Positions 24,533 through 35,890 of a stretch of DNA of 64,000 nucleotides are shown here, one piece after another; positions within the stretch are counted from its first letter, which is position 1, and every line of letters begins with the position of its first letter. The DNA is taken from NCBI GenBank assembly GCA_012934845.2, contig WNNJ02002717.1, positions 186,001-250,000 on the forward strand, written 5' to 3'. The notes beneath the pieces were generated by a model. That model made no database searches. It was not told the DNA's origin and saw only the letters and a list, made by a program, of their open reading frames with translations. A program made the position numbers and the translations under genes. Origin of the DNA: Pomphorhynchus laevis (taxonomy: Eukaryota; Acanthocephala; Palaeacanthocephala; Echinorhynchida; Pomphorhynchidae).

Positions 24533-25734
24533 TATTATTATAAATATTAATACATTTTAATATATATTATATCATTAAGTATAAAGCACATTAATGTGTT
24601 TATACAAAATAGAGAAGGGCATATTTCTTATCGAGATATATAGTAGCTGTTAACCTCACGAAGGTCAAGAGCTTCTGTGCATAATTTATTGCTTTTGTCA
24701 ACATACAAAGGTGATATAAAAACAGTTCAATTGATTCGTCATCTTACTTTGGTAAGTCTTGAAATAATATAATTTCGTCTTTTTGAGATAAATTGATTGA
24801 TTTTGATAACTAAAAGTAAGAATTTATTACAAAGAAATAAGTAGAGCATTAAGTTTAAAGATGAACTTATCGATTAAATAAATTTAAGATTGTAAACGAC
24901 AACTTACGCGCTGTTATGGATTTATAAAACCTGCTGACGTAATGTATATATGTTTAATTTTAATTAATTTATTCTATAATTTTAAATTTTAATTTATATA
25001 AAAATTCATTTAAATTAATGCTTTCTTTTCTAGATCAACGATGGAATCAAACGATTTTTATGATGCGATTGGAACCTAGCATTTTTTATCATGTGTATTT
25101 CCTAGTAAACTATACATTGATTCTTCTCTGAGTTTAATATTTTCAATAACAAAAATGATATAATTAATTTTAATGCTATTCTTTTAATATCAAATAATAA
25201 TATTAAATGTTTACTGCAGCTAAAGTTTAATATTATCTTTTCAAGATCAGAATATTTACTAGAATATCATTTTATTGTAAGATGAAGTGATATATTTATT
25301 TCAAACAAAAATATTTAAAAAATATTAATAAATATTTTAATAAAAAATTTATTTCTTAGTAAGATGCAGCAAATTTTGCTTTATTAACAACAAGTTCTAT
25401 GTTGAAAATTAAATTATATAGCTTTTTGTGTTAAAATTATTCATAAATACATGTCATCATATTTTTTGAATAAATTCTAATTCCGCGAAGGTGAAGTTAT
25501 TACATGATACGTTAATAAGTATTAAGAAATACTTCATCTGAATAATGTTGATTCAGGGTTGGTAATTGATTGCTTATTATTAATTTACTATGGACCTATC
25601 ATAATTCAAATTTATTATTAACTTTTGAAATATTATTAATTAATTTTTATTATTTTGTCTAATTAAATGGTTTTTCCAAACATGGTACAATTTATGATTA
25701 TATTTAATTATAAAACGATAGATAAGTAAAATGT

Positions 25735-25815
25735 AAATACAAAACGAATACATCCATATGCCAGTATTGTCAAGTTAAAATAACAGTTTATCTACTTCCA
25801 TCATACTAAGATTAG
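25735..25815. repeat. Fragment of PLE copy 1 outer end
   Basis: Contains 'CGAATACATC.ATAT', 'AGTTAAAATAACAGTTTATC' and 'TACTTCCATCA.ACTAAGA', matching 22830-22910 with substitutions. Confidence 0.55.
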
Positions 25816-26104
25816 ACGTTATAAGAAACGTTGTATTAAGAGTGAACGTTATGCAATTTTATATTAATGCATAAACTATTGTACTTACCAAAATATAATT
25901 AATGAATTTGTCTTTTCTATTTCACATTTCTTATATAAATATTATTCGTTGCTGACATTTTAAACGACTCTTAAATTCATTTAGTTTTATCCAGCTTTAT
26001 CAAAGCGCGTCACAAAAATGTGTTTACAAACATCTATTTTTGTACAAAAGTCTAGTTATCGTTTTTATTTTCACAGTCTAGAAATCTAATCTCCCAAATC
26101 CTTG

Positions 26105-26380
26105 TCATTTATCAGTGTCGTTGGTACATTTACTATCATTTTTCGTCATTAGGTCACTGACACTATCAGCATTTGATTTAGCAGACTGCTCGATATTTCC
26201 TGTAGTTGCACTGTTCATTTCGCTAATACCCGTATCGTGTCTTCTCAAAAACGAAGATTGTTCTGAAACTCGACCGTGTTTTCTTTTTAATGTAGGTTTT
26301 CGGGGCAGATGTGGGTTAGCTTGGCGCATGTTTTGTAAACGTAACGTATGTATCAGATTGTATAATCTCTTTAGTTCTAC
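26105..26380 (-). CDS. GPR158: GPR158-like terminal exon: cytoplasmic helix and C-terminus
   Basis: Acceptor CTGTTATAG. Reads VELKRLYNLIHTLRLQNMRQ then ANPHLPRKPTLKRKHGR, followed by a Ser/Asn/Asp-rich tail ending NDSKCTNDTDK and a stop. 'vELKrLYtQle..k.k.mr.nNPHl.kkr' is the most conserved cytoplasmic feature of GPR158/179, where RGS7-Gbeta5 recruitment is known. The tail is far shorter than in vertebrates. Confidence 0.88.
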   Translation of the reverse strand, partial: VELKRLYNLIHTLRLQNMRQANPHLPRKPTLKRKHGRVSEQSSFLRRHDTGISEMNSATTGNIEQSAKSNADSVSDLMTKNDSKCTNDTDK

Positions 26381-28383
26381 CTATAACAGACAAATTTCAA
26401 TCATATTTCATAATATTTTGTAATATTTTAAAGATTCTTTAATACAATTGAGCAATTGTATAGCAACTAATACTGATTTACAAAAAATAGGAGTATTACC
26501 TAAAGTTACCTTTGGAATTTTTATATTTCTAAAACTAGTTAATTGCATCGGCAATGCCATTTTTTAGAGCTAAAAGTATTTGCTCTAATAACTTATTTTT
26601 GAGATAAGTTATAAACTCTATTATTAGAATTAGTTTAATGAGTTTGGTTTTCCCGAATGGAATAATTTATTACCACAAAAGTAATAAATTAAAAGAAAAT
26701 TTATAGGTCCTTTAAAGATAAGAAGCTTTAAAGATAAGGTAATAAACGAAGCTTCATTTATATATTAATTGTCGATAAATATTTATTAATAAAATAAATG
26801 TTTATTAACAAAAGTGTTTAAGTGTTTATCGTACTTCTTTAATTAACTCGTCTTCATGATATGTCCGAGATATATGGCGTTGTTTATCTTTGTAAAGAGA
26901 ATAAATTCATTAGCCACACGCATTGAGCTCGAGAAAATATATATTTGCCAAAACTACGATCAAACTATTTTGTTAAAATTACTACAATATTAACTAAATT
27001 GTCGATAAGGTATCATAAATTTATTCTATTATAAGAATAAATTATGTGGCATTAAAAATATCCATTTATTCTTTCCTGTAGTTTCATAAATTCAAGGGAA
27101 AAGAATATATTCGTTTAATTCCAAAAATTACAATTGCATCATACACAAAAGCATCAAGTTTACCATTTCTAGATGGCATAAAGTTATTTCAGACCGCTAA
27201 ACAGAAAAATATTTAAGAATTCCTTATATAAATGACATATGAAACTCTTTATTTAAGAAGTTTATAACATCATATCCAATAATACTACTGATGTTTTAAT
27301 TTATAATAAAAGGTTATTATAAATACAAAAAATAAAAGGTTATTACATAATACTTTAAGCTAAAACCTAAATTTAATGTATGTTCTGTAGTATATAAAAT
27401 TTCTTATAGATGCTTATATATAGGCCAGACTTGCTTATGGATTGGAAAAACGTATCGCAAACATAAATATAGCATAAAACGCGGTAATATGTTTGAAGTT
27501 ATATCACATCATATATTAAATTTAAACAATGAGGTTTATTTTGAAAAAGCTTACATTATTTCACATGAAAATGTTTACATGTCACGTATTATATAGCTAA
27601 TTATATAGCTAATTTTATTAAAAATGATAATATTACGCTCAGTAATAAAATGATTTTAATTAAAAAATTAATATATTAATATTATTAATATTATTATGTT
27701 ATTAATTTATAATATACTAGGAAATGTATTTTTATTTGAACATTTATTGATTTTAATATCTATAATATATTTCTTCGTTCTAACACCATTTGTTAATTTT
27801 AAATTTGAATTTTATATTTAAAATGTTAAATCTTTATTTGTGTGTTTTAAATCTTTATTTATGTTTATTATTCATATTTTAATTAAATTTTTATAAATTT
27901 TCGCAATTCCACTTACAAATTTTTTCTGTCTTTTAAAAATAAATTTTTAATTTAATTTGTTTTGCTTTTTGGTAGTGCAGCAGTTCAAATATACCCACGT
28001 TTTCTTTTGGAATGACAATTTAGTTCCTATTTTGTTCGGTTTAAGTTATGTTATTTTCTGTATTAAAATTCAAAAGTATTTACTGTTTTTGTGTATAAAT
28101 GTCAAACTTGTTGCTATTATTTTTAAAATCACTTTTAATAACTTATATTAAACTTAAACTTTTAAAAAATCATATCCCTGAATATGATAACAGAAGCTAT
28201 CGAAGTATAGTGAACGTTTTTAAAATAACTTTTTAACTTACTTTTTCGTTTTTGTAAATTTAGATTTAAGAAAGAAATGGATATTTTTAATAAAAATTAT
28301 ATAATTTAAATAAAATGTAAGAATGTTTTAATTACTGGTATAAATTTAATTATTTTTGGTTGGTTATACTTAAATAATGTTAC
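26381..28383 (-). other. GPR158-like last intron
   Basis: AT-rich; contains the plus-strand PLE remnant at 27060-27660. Nothing else recognised. Confidence 0.55.
27060..27660 (+). mobile_element. Penelope-like element C-terminal remnant with GIY-YIG nuclease
   Basis: Reads 'EKYLRIPYINDI' (the PLE inter-domain signature 'iPYi..iS'), then about 27378-27590 'YKISYRCLYIGQTCLWIGKT' and 'HKYSIKRGNMFEVISHHILN', with 'VYFEKAYII' after it. 'YIGQT..L..R...HK' is the GIY-YIG endonuclease core of PLEs. Short, broken, in the last intron of the GPR158-like gene and antisense to it. Confidence 0.72.
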
Positions 28384-28533
28384 CTTTATATCATCTGAAT
28401 CCATTTCTGATATTGTAATAGGTTCTCCACTACTGCAGAATCTAAGAGCAGAGAATTCCGTATCCGTTGGGTCTATCGATGATTGATAACGGACTTTTCT
28501 TTCTTTCTTCGTGGAGCATAGCTGAATGAATAT
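28384..28533 (-). CDS. GPR158: GPR158-like exon: proximal C-tail
   Basis: Acceptor TTTTTTAG. Reads IFIQLCSTKKERKVRYQSSI then DPTDTEFSALRFCSSGEPIT and ISEMDSDDIK, 50 codons, phase 0 at both ends, donor AAG|GTAACA. It joins to 'VELKRLY', giving the conserved 'ds.DI+vELKrLY' helix. Polar and basic, as expected for a cytoplasmic tail. Confidence 0.8.
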
Positions 28534-28720
28534 CTAAAAAATCTCTAAGATTTTGAATTTTTAGAAACTTAAAAAATTCTCTGCATTATGTAATCAAAAC
28601 AGTAGATGATAATACAAGAAATAGAATTTTAACCTTCTTTAACAGAAATGATGCATTTTTCAATAGACTTTAAAATATGATATAAAAATACGTAAGTATA
28701 TAAATATATAAATATATAAT

Positions 28721-29105
28721 GAATCTCAAAAGAGAGTGAGACCAATCCGCGTGAAATACGTTGTTATCATTGAAGTCAGACACGGAAGAATGGTAGCAAG
28801 TACCGTTTCGTCATCACAATGACTCATCAGTGCCAGATCCCTCCCACTACTGGATGCAGAGGAGGACTGGCAGACGACACACGAGTCATGTATATGAAGT
28901 ACCAGAAAGATTTCTGGTAACTTCACATTGAGTGCTAAATCAGCACTACTGCTTTACCAAATAGGATCATTAGCAAGAGCACTGGCAAATTCCAGCGCAG
29001 GTCTCTTGAATATCGGCTAACTTAAATCATGAATCTCAAAAGAGAGTGAGACCAATCCGCGTGAAATACGTTGTTATCATTGAAGCCAGACGCGGAAGAA
29101 CGGTC

Positions 29106-29106
<1 letters not shown>
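28721..29106 (-). repeat. Retrozyme-like repeat: 310-bp monomer plus partial second monomer
   Basis: GAATCTCAAAAGAGAGTGAG occurs at 28721 and again at 29031, so the unit is 310 bp. The second unit stops at about 29106, where an (AT)n tract begins. The minus strand carries a hammerhead core (see 28786-28840). A diverged third copy lies at 58675-58880. Tandem dimers of about 300 bp with a hammerhead and no protein match the organisation of metazoan retrozymes. Confidence 0.7.
28786..28840 (-). ncRNA. Canonical type I-order hammerhead ribozyme core
   Basis: Minus strand reads CTGATGA, then GTCAT-TGTG-ATGAC (5-bp stem II, 4-nt loop), then GAAAC, then GGTA-CTTGC-TACC (stem III) followed by ATT at the expected cleavage position. 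All core residues C3-A9 and GAAA are present. Position 16.2 is A, so the C15.2 pair is lost in this copy; the partial second unit has GTT there. Stem I is not obvious. Likely ancestrally active, uncertain now. Confidence 0.7.
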
Positions 29107-29221
<115 letters not shown>

Positions 29222-29663
29222 GCTTAAAGGTTTTATAAACATAATATTTACTAATAAGTATATTTTCTAAAAACAAAATCGTATTTAATCAAAATATAAC
29301 ACTAAAAGATATTTTTAATAGAATAAACTGAAAGAATTTAAAATCTGAAATTATGTTATTACAAAACATATTTAAGCTTCATAATACAGTAAACGGTCAA
29401 TGTAATTTTGATAATTTCTCAAATGGGGAAATCCGGGATCAAAGAATTTCAAATTATGAAATTAAAAAAAAATAATGTCAAGATAAATGTGCATATATAA
29501 ACGACGATGGCGTTCAATTTTGCTTGTCGAAAAGCAAATATTTGCTCACGATGTAACTGAATATAAACGTCGATTATATTCAGTTATAGTGGATATTATG
29601 CTCAAATAGTTAATTATATATTTAGAATGTTTACATGTAATATTAAATAATACATTAACTTAC

Positions 29664-29769
29664 CTTTAGATAAAAATCGATTAAAATTGACATTGTCATG
29701 GTAAGGTGACATCGAACAAAATATAACATCAAAACTATGTCTGGATTAGTTGTCCTCCACAGTGCGAAT
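29664..29769 (-). CDS. GPR158: GPR158-like exon: TM7
   Basis: Acceptor CTTAAG. Reads FALWRTTNPDIVLMLYFVRC then HLTMTMSILIDFYLK, equivalent to 'fvla.rl.sDwmLmLYFaHtHLTvTvtigLLliPK'. Starts in phase 2 and ends in phase 0 at AAG|GTAAGT. The usual 'PK' end of TM7 is 'LK' here. Confidence 0.83.
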
Positions 29770-30744
29770 CTTAAGTGGAAATTTTATTTAGCTAGAAATT
29801 TATTTGATAAGTTTTATTTAATGCAGATGTTCAATCTAGCAAGTTTATAATATGAAACTAAATTTTGACATTATTTAAGGAAATAATGCACATATTAAAA
29901 GCAATGTTGTCTTAAACTTTTAAAGAATATTTAAATATTTATTATTAAATAATATTACATTGTTTACTATCAGCTTCATCTAGCTATACAAATTGCAACG
30001 CACAAAACAATGACATTTGATAATAATGAAGGTATTTATTATGTCATAAAAGCGTATCGACACGTTCGCAGATAAAATAAATACAACTCTTTACAAATCA
30101 AAATTAAGTAAGAGAAACAGATTGCAGACAAAATGAAACCTGTCAGTACCTTGGTGATAGATGAAAATAACGTTAAGGATTTGAAACTATTGCTAATTGA
30201 TCTTCACTAAACGGTCTATAAGCTTGAGAAGCATGCGCGATAAATTGTAGAAACTAAACACATGAAGGTTTTAAAAAACCTTACGAGACGCAAGGTTCAT
30301 TAAACAAAATAAATTTGCATAATGCTTTACGATTATGAGATGCGATTCGGGTTCTTCAGTATTTAGCACGGTAGCCGTGCTAAATAATGAAGAATATATC
30401 ATCAATATCACTTTTCTTAATCTAAATATTCATCGGATTAGAACTATACACATGTTTCTTGTAAATCAAGTCAGTTCCACATATACGATAATAGTGGCGT
30501 TAATTTACATATTGCCACGAGTGTTGATGAATTTAAGATAATATCCCCTACCACTTTCTTAACTGGCATCAACTGGTAATTGTATAGTTGAAAGTATGTT
30601 GTTGACAAGTCATTCAACAAGCATAACATGTCGTATTGAGCAATCGATAGTACATAGTGTAAAAGTATTACATTGAACCACTCAAGATGTTTGGCGTAAT
30701 GGTACGTTATATTTTTATTGTTGTTTCCAGATACTGTTAAATGA

Positions 30745-31739
30745 GGCCTCTTAGGTCGATTTTACTACAGTTCATTTAATAATATTGTTAGATAATTTCT
30801 CTAAACTTGTTGAAGATTATTTACTTTGTATTATCGATAAATTCCACCGGTTTCCTTTCGCTACAGCATGCGTTGATTACTCTCATCTTTGGCGATTAAC
30901 GCTTTACATCTAATCTTTAGCATACCCGTCTAGAATACATTTCTAATGAAAATGAATGTTAAGTTCATAATTTTATCTCCTCTCAAGATGTTGCATGCAG
31001 TGGAAGCACGCCTTATAATCCACGAGGTAATGGCAAGTGGAACGGTACGTAAACTTAAATTGGAAGAAAATTCAACTAGAAGTTCAAAAGAATGTCATTA
31101 GAACAACGGGAATCCGATCTGCCCACTGTATTATCGTCTTAACATGCACTTTTATGTACGCCTACTGACAAACAACTAACGAACGCATGTTTCTGCATAA
31201 GCGAAATTCAAAGAATACGTCGATTTTACCACATTGGATTAAGTATGATCAAGCCCTTCTACTCAGAGACAATCTGGTAAGCAAATATGACAATCCCATT
31301 TATCAGGCAAAAATTGGTACATAGTAATTGAAAATATACCGTCGTACGTTACGATACGGGTAATGAATCAACCGTATCAATGCGATGACTGGCAAGGCTA
31401 CCACACACTGATACCAATACATGCGAGGATCATATAAATACGCAGATATCACAGTCAAATTGCACCGATTTTGACACTACGTTGACCTTTAACTAGGAAC
31501 GGCAATACACAAAGGTTAAGAGGTTGAATAAAACCTCTTAGGTCGATCTTACTATAAGATGTTATATAAAACATGGGGTGAAAGCTCACAATATTGAAGA
31601 AGACATATTCCAACAGGTTGTTATCTAAAATAATTTACAAGGAAAGCAATTGAATTGCAATGTGTGGGTCATTTAATGACAGATGTGTTGCCAATTATCA
31701 ATACAAAATAAAGCCTCTTAGGTCGATCTTACTACAGTT
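30745..31739 (+). repeat. Three dispersed copies of a ~26-bp motif
   Basis: 'CCTCTTAGGTCGAT' followed by TT or CT and then TACTA at about 30746-30771, 31534-31558 and 31714-31739, same orientation. Identity outside the motif fades quickly. Confidence 0.7.
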
Positions 31740-33478
31740 AGGTCGCAATATCTCGTTGATCAACATGATAAGTATATCATTAATGTTTGCTTAGTAAAGC
31801 TAGTATTGTCATATCAAAAGCTTTCAAGGAATCTACAAAAGCTGTATAGAGAGATTAATTAGACCCAAACGTTTGTATTACTTTTTCACATACTTATGGT
31901 TTCAGTTGTTGAGCGATTTCGATGAAAGTCATATTACTCATCAGGCAAGCAGTATATTCGCAAAGACAACAGTCGATCCCATAAGACAAGCTTCAACAGT
32001 TTATGGGTGTAATTTAACATAGCGATTCCACGATTCGAGTCCTTGGAATATGGACTATCAGAATTCTTCTAAATAATTTTAATGATACCCTCTCTTTATT
32101 CGTAGGGAATTGAATATCTGTGAAGAAGATAATTATATAAAACCCAGAAATTTAAGATAATATTAAATGAAGTTTATTTATGTTCAACACATAGTCAAAC
32201 TCTATCAGCCGCTTTATTGTTAGCCATACTGACTAATGATTTGTGTAGTTCAATGCTACTAAATGAGGCTTTAAGTGGGTTTTTTTCATAGCAAAAATAT
32301 AATAGGACGATAAGCTATAATGCTGATTCTGCATTCGATAGTTCTTTTGACTCACGAGCAAAATATCGTTTCTAATTTGTTTTGCTAAGGGGCAATAACT
32401 TCACGGCTGTATGACGGTACACTTGACGGGGTAATCTTGTTTAGCACATTTGTAATAATGAAGCAATATCTTTTGTGATTTCTTAAGGTGAAGAAGTGCG
32501 TTATATTTGAATATGTTATTATTTATTGGTGGTTTTAGACCAGAAATTTATAATTGTCGAACGCAATGTAATGTAACTCTGTTCCAACCTCACATATACT
32601 AATAAAAACATGGTCTCGAATATCGTTAACAGTTAGCTTCTACGATACAATTACTCGACTCACAATGGTTCCTAGTCAAATGAAGTGTGTGTTGTAGAGA
32701 TAACGTCACTAACACATGAGGCTGATTTATGTTTCCATATTAAATCCATTCTTATGAAAAATCAAGGGCTGCATTATGAACACCTAAATAAAAAAATAGA
32801 CCAATGTAGCTCATGCCGACTACGGTTTCATATGACCACCCCTCAGCTGCTGGATAAATAACTAAATCAAGGTAAGTAAGATATTTTACAATGATACTAA
32901 ACATCTTGATAAAGGATGACTTCATTGAAATTACATGTAATTATAAGGTTTTTGTTGATATAAATATTCGACAAAAGCTGTTATAATTCACAAACGATGT
33001 CATATGCCATATTAAACGGACTGAAGTAAAAACGCTACTAATATTAGGTGTATCAAGTTGGATTGTATTAACGGTGTAAACACACAATATTTCTACAAAA
33101 ATATTTATTTCCTGCGAGTTTTATAACGCACTAAGGGCGGCCACGGTTTCTTAATGAGGCCATAATGTCAAAATAGTGAAAACAGGCTAAGAGCACAAGA
33201 AAAGTACAGGAACTTTCTACTAAAACTAGAATATCAAAATTTACGAACCAGTTATATATGCCTTCTTGTATTAAAATGTCGAGACCTCTACATTGAACAG
33301 CAAAATCTAGAAACAAGTGATTAAATCTATTGAATTACAATGGTCGTATATTTCAGACGGCCTGATCTATCCGCAGTCAGCTTATAGTAGTCATCTAATA
33401 TTGTTAATATGTTTGACGTGGTTTCTTAGGATTGCAAAGACATTTGTCGGATTTGCTACTCGTACTTTTCGAATTTTA

Positions 33479-33515
33479 TATCTCTAGATGAGCTCGTTGC
33501 GCTCATCTAGAGATA
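33479..33515. repeat. Perfect 15-bp-arm hairpin
   Basis: TATCTCTAGATGAGC, 7-nt loop, then the exact inverse. One of many snap-back inverted duplications in the window. Confidence 0.85.
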
Positions 33516-33930
33516 AGTCCGGATATATAAATGTACCAGCATAACATTTTAAATTTTTCAAACGTGGAGTGTTTTTAAGAATTGTATTAGTTATTATCTT
33601 GTTTGTTGTCAATATTGATCAAGAAATTGATCCAGGCAAAAAAAATGATCCAGACAAAAAAAATCTTAAAAAAATTAAAAAAAATTACAAAAAAATAATC
33701 ATAAACAATTAATCTTAGTTAGAAAGAGGCAAAGACTTATGTGTACGCTGTATTATACAACGACATCAGGCGTTGCAATGAGCTCCCTAACGTTTCCTTC
33801 TTTGTTTGATATGATCGAAAATGAATACAAAAACCGAAGAAAATCTGATTTTTGCTGTTTAATGTAGATGGACTCGATACTTTTACACAAGAAGGAACAT
33901 CTGGCCGGTGATAACTTTACTGTTATCACA

Positions 33931-34012
33931 AAAGCAGTCGAAACGTAACCTAACCACTTCATACGACTGGCGATGACTGCTGGGTGGTTAGCAACTTCTC
34001 GGAGTGATACAT
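33931..34012 (+). ncRNA. Permuted hammerhead-like core, unit C
   Basis: AGCAGTC-GAAAC, then CCTAACCAC, then CTGGCGAT (degenerate CTGATGA), then GACTGCT (pairs with AGCAGTC, 7 bp), then GTGGTTAG (pairs with CTAACCAC, 8 bp), then TTC. The stems are unlike those of A and B in sequence but lie at the same places. Confidence 0.55.
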
Positions 34013-34320
34013 TAGAGTGATGGAGCTGATGATCGAAGTCCAGTTATTTAGCAGCAAATATGGATTAAAAATCAATCGTAGCAACTTTGGCTCCTTGACA
34101 ACAGTTTCAAGCGATTTTTCGCAATAACAATTTATAAATTGACGCATCCCTTTTGGAATCCTGTGAGAAATTCAGTGTCTTCGTAATTAATTATTGAATT
34201 AATTCAAAATATAATTTTCTCCTTGTGGGGAAAACAGAGATTTATTTACGAGTACACCTGGGGGTATTCCTAGGGCAGGTGTAACAACAAATTATATAAG
34301 ATGCCTTTTTGATATATCAC

Positions 34321-34400
34321 GAGGCAGCCGAAACTACTGATGGACAGTTCACCCTACTAATGAGTGCTGCCGGCTACCATCAGCTCGTCTAGAAGTGATA
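34321..34400 (+). ncRNA. Permuted hammerhead-like core, unit A1
   Basis: GGCAGC (34323-34328), CGAAAC, CTGATGG, CTAATGAG (34357-34364, one change from CTGATGAG), GCTGCC (34366-34371, pairs with GGCAGC), CCATCAG (34377-34383, pairs with CTGATGG), GTC (34387-34389), TAGAA. Strand order is GAAA, CTGATGAG, GTC. Confidence 0.65.
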
Positions 34401-34668
34401 AGGAAGTCTGATCTGCATGCAATCGAACTTCGGTTTTGACAACATCTACGATTATGAAACTGAAGCTTTTTAGCTCCCGGAGCACAGTTTTACACATTCT
34501 GATTTAATATTATAAAAGTGTATCCTCCAAAGGATCCTGTGAGAAAGCAAGCAACGACAGCAAGTAAAATTCCTGCCGAATAAAATTAGGATGATCCGGA
34601 AAGAACAAGAGGCTAGGCCAAAGCTACCACGTTAGCAAATTTCGGAGATTCCTTTTTAATATATCATA

Positions 34669-34750
34669 AGGCAGCCGAAACGACTGATGGTAGTTCACCC
34701 TACTGATGAGTGCTGAGGGCTACCATCGGCTCTTCTAGGAGTGATAAAGA
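34669..34750 (+). ncRNA. Permuted hammerhead-like core, unit A2
   Basis: GGCAGC-CGAAAC-GACTGATGGTAG, then TTCACCCTA-CTGATGAG-TGCTGAGG, then CTACCATC, then TTC-TAGGAGTGA. Stem I pairs CCTA with TAGG and TCAC with GTGA across a one-base bulge. Stem II has lost part of its pairing (GCTGAG). Confidence 0.6.
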
Positions 34751-35000
34751 AGTCTGTTCTGCACGCAATCGAACTTTGGTTTTTGGCAACATCCACGATT
34801 ATGAAACTATTATTACTATTATTAAACTATTATCATCTACGATTATTATACGGCATGTATAATAGTAGTGCAGCGAGAATTCAGCAACAAGCTATGCCTA
34901 GTGTTTAAGGATGGTCCGCACAGCAATTCGATATGGTAAAGAGCGTAAGCCTCAGATAATTAAGCAAAGTGTCGTAAACGCCTTTATACACAATGTCACA

Positions 35001-35080
35001 CAGGCAAGCGAAACGACCAGTGAGTTCTTAATTTTACTGATGAGTGTAACGGGTACTCATTGGTCGTCTAGAAGTGACAT
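35001..35080 (+). ncRNA. Permuted hammerhead-like core, unit B1
   Basis: GGCAAG-CGAAAC-GACCAGTGAGT, then TTTTA-CTGATGAG-TGTAACGG, then ACTCATTGGTCGTC-TAGAA. Stem III is 7 bp (ACGACCA with TGGTCGT), extended by TGAGT/ACTCA. Stem II is weakened in this copy. Confidence 0.6.
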
Positions 35081-35361
35081 GGTGATTGAAAGTCGTGAAT
35101 CGAAGTCCAGTCTGACCAACAACACCATTTTGTATAAATGTCGTATTTCGACAGAAATCCTGGACTGTTGTCTACTCATCACATCTGTGCACCAATATTA
35201 TACATGTCGTATCCATTAAGGATTCAACGAGTGCAGCGACAATTCAGCAACAATCTCTGCCTAGTGTTTAAGGATGGTCCGCACATAAATTCGATCTTGT
35301 AAAGATCCTAAGCCTCAGACAATTAAGCAAATTGTCGGAAACGCCTTTATTCACAATGTCA

Positions 35362-35440
35362 CACAGGCAACCGAAACGACCAGCTAGTATTTTATTCTAC
35401 TGATGAGTGTTGTCGGGTACCCATTGGTCGTCTAAAAATG
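35362..35440 (+). ncRNA. Permuted hammerhead-like core, unit B2
   Basis: GGCAAC (35366-35371), CGAAAC, GACCA, TTCTA-CTGATGAG (35400-35407), GTTGTC (35409-35414; pairs with GGCAAC using one G-T), TGGTCG (35425-35430), then TC at the predicted cleavage site. Confidence 0.65.
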
Positions 35441-35721
35441 ACATGGTGACTGAAAGTCGTGAATCAAAGTCCAGTCTATCAAGCAACAAAATTTTCTATA
35501 ACCGCATTTCGAAAGAAATCCTGGATCGTTGTCTACTCAGCACATCCGTGCACTACTAATATACATACCGTATCCATTAAGGATCCAACGAGTGCAGCGA
35601 GAATTCAGCAACATCTGCCTAGTGTTTAAGGATGGTCCGCACAGCAATTCGATCTGGTAAAGAGCCGTAAGCCTCAGTCAATTAAGCAAAGTGTCGGAAA
35701 CGCCTTTATTCACAATGTCAC

Positions 35722-35800
35722 ACAGCATACCGAAACGACGATTGATTACTTTATTCTACTGATGAGTGTTGCCGGGTACTCATTGGTCGTCTAGAAGTGT
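35722..35800 (+). ncRNA. Permuted hammerhead-like core, unit B3
   Basis: GCATAC-CGAAAC-GACGA, TTCTA-CTGATGAG, GTTGCC, TGGTCGTC-TAGAA. Stem I (TTCTA/TAGAA) is perfect. Stem II is disrupted on the 5' side, and stem III is reduced to ACGAC/GTCGT. Confidence 0.6.
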
Positions 35801-35890
35801 CATGGTGACTGAAAGTCGTGAATCAAAGTACAGTCTAACAAGCAACAAAATTTTGTATAAATGCCTGCACTACTATTATATATAATGAAA

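Larger units (their letters stand above)
29770..33739. other. GPR158-like intron, unrecognised less AT-rich sequence
   Basis: TM5-6 exons are expected between here and 39959 but were not found. The base composition is milder than in flanking introns, no frame exceeds about 70 codons, and there is no family match. A 26-bp motif occurs three times (30745-31739). Perfect hairpins lie at 30360-30384 and 33479-33515. Confidence 0.45.
33740..35890 (+). repeat. Tandem satellite of six 330-390-bp units carrying hammerhead-like cores
   Basis: The CGAAAC box recurs at 33939, 34329, 34676, 35009, 35372 and 35731, i.e. spacings of 390, 347, 333, 363 and 359 bp. Three unit types are visible: C (one, most diverged), A (two) and B (three, most alike; shared tracts such as AATTCAGCAACA and 'GTGTTTAAGGATGGTCCGCA'). 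GC content is higher than in the flanks. There is no protein frame conserved between units, while the ribozyme-like stems are kept by compensatory changes. Confidence 0.85.

Noticed and set aside
30040-30150. Minus-strand 'ICFSYLILICKELYLFYLRT' considered as TM5
   Set aside because: Weak similarity, an immediate stop and no convincing donor in the right phase.
30335-30541. 68-codon frame at 30335-30541 and similar ones at 33131-33316, 33753-34147 and 34911-35219
   Set aside because: No family match. The last two overlap the satellite, whose other units do not keep the frame.
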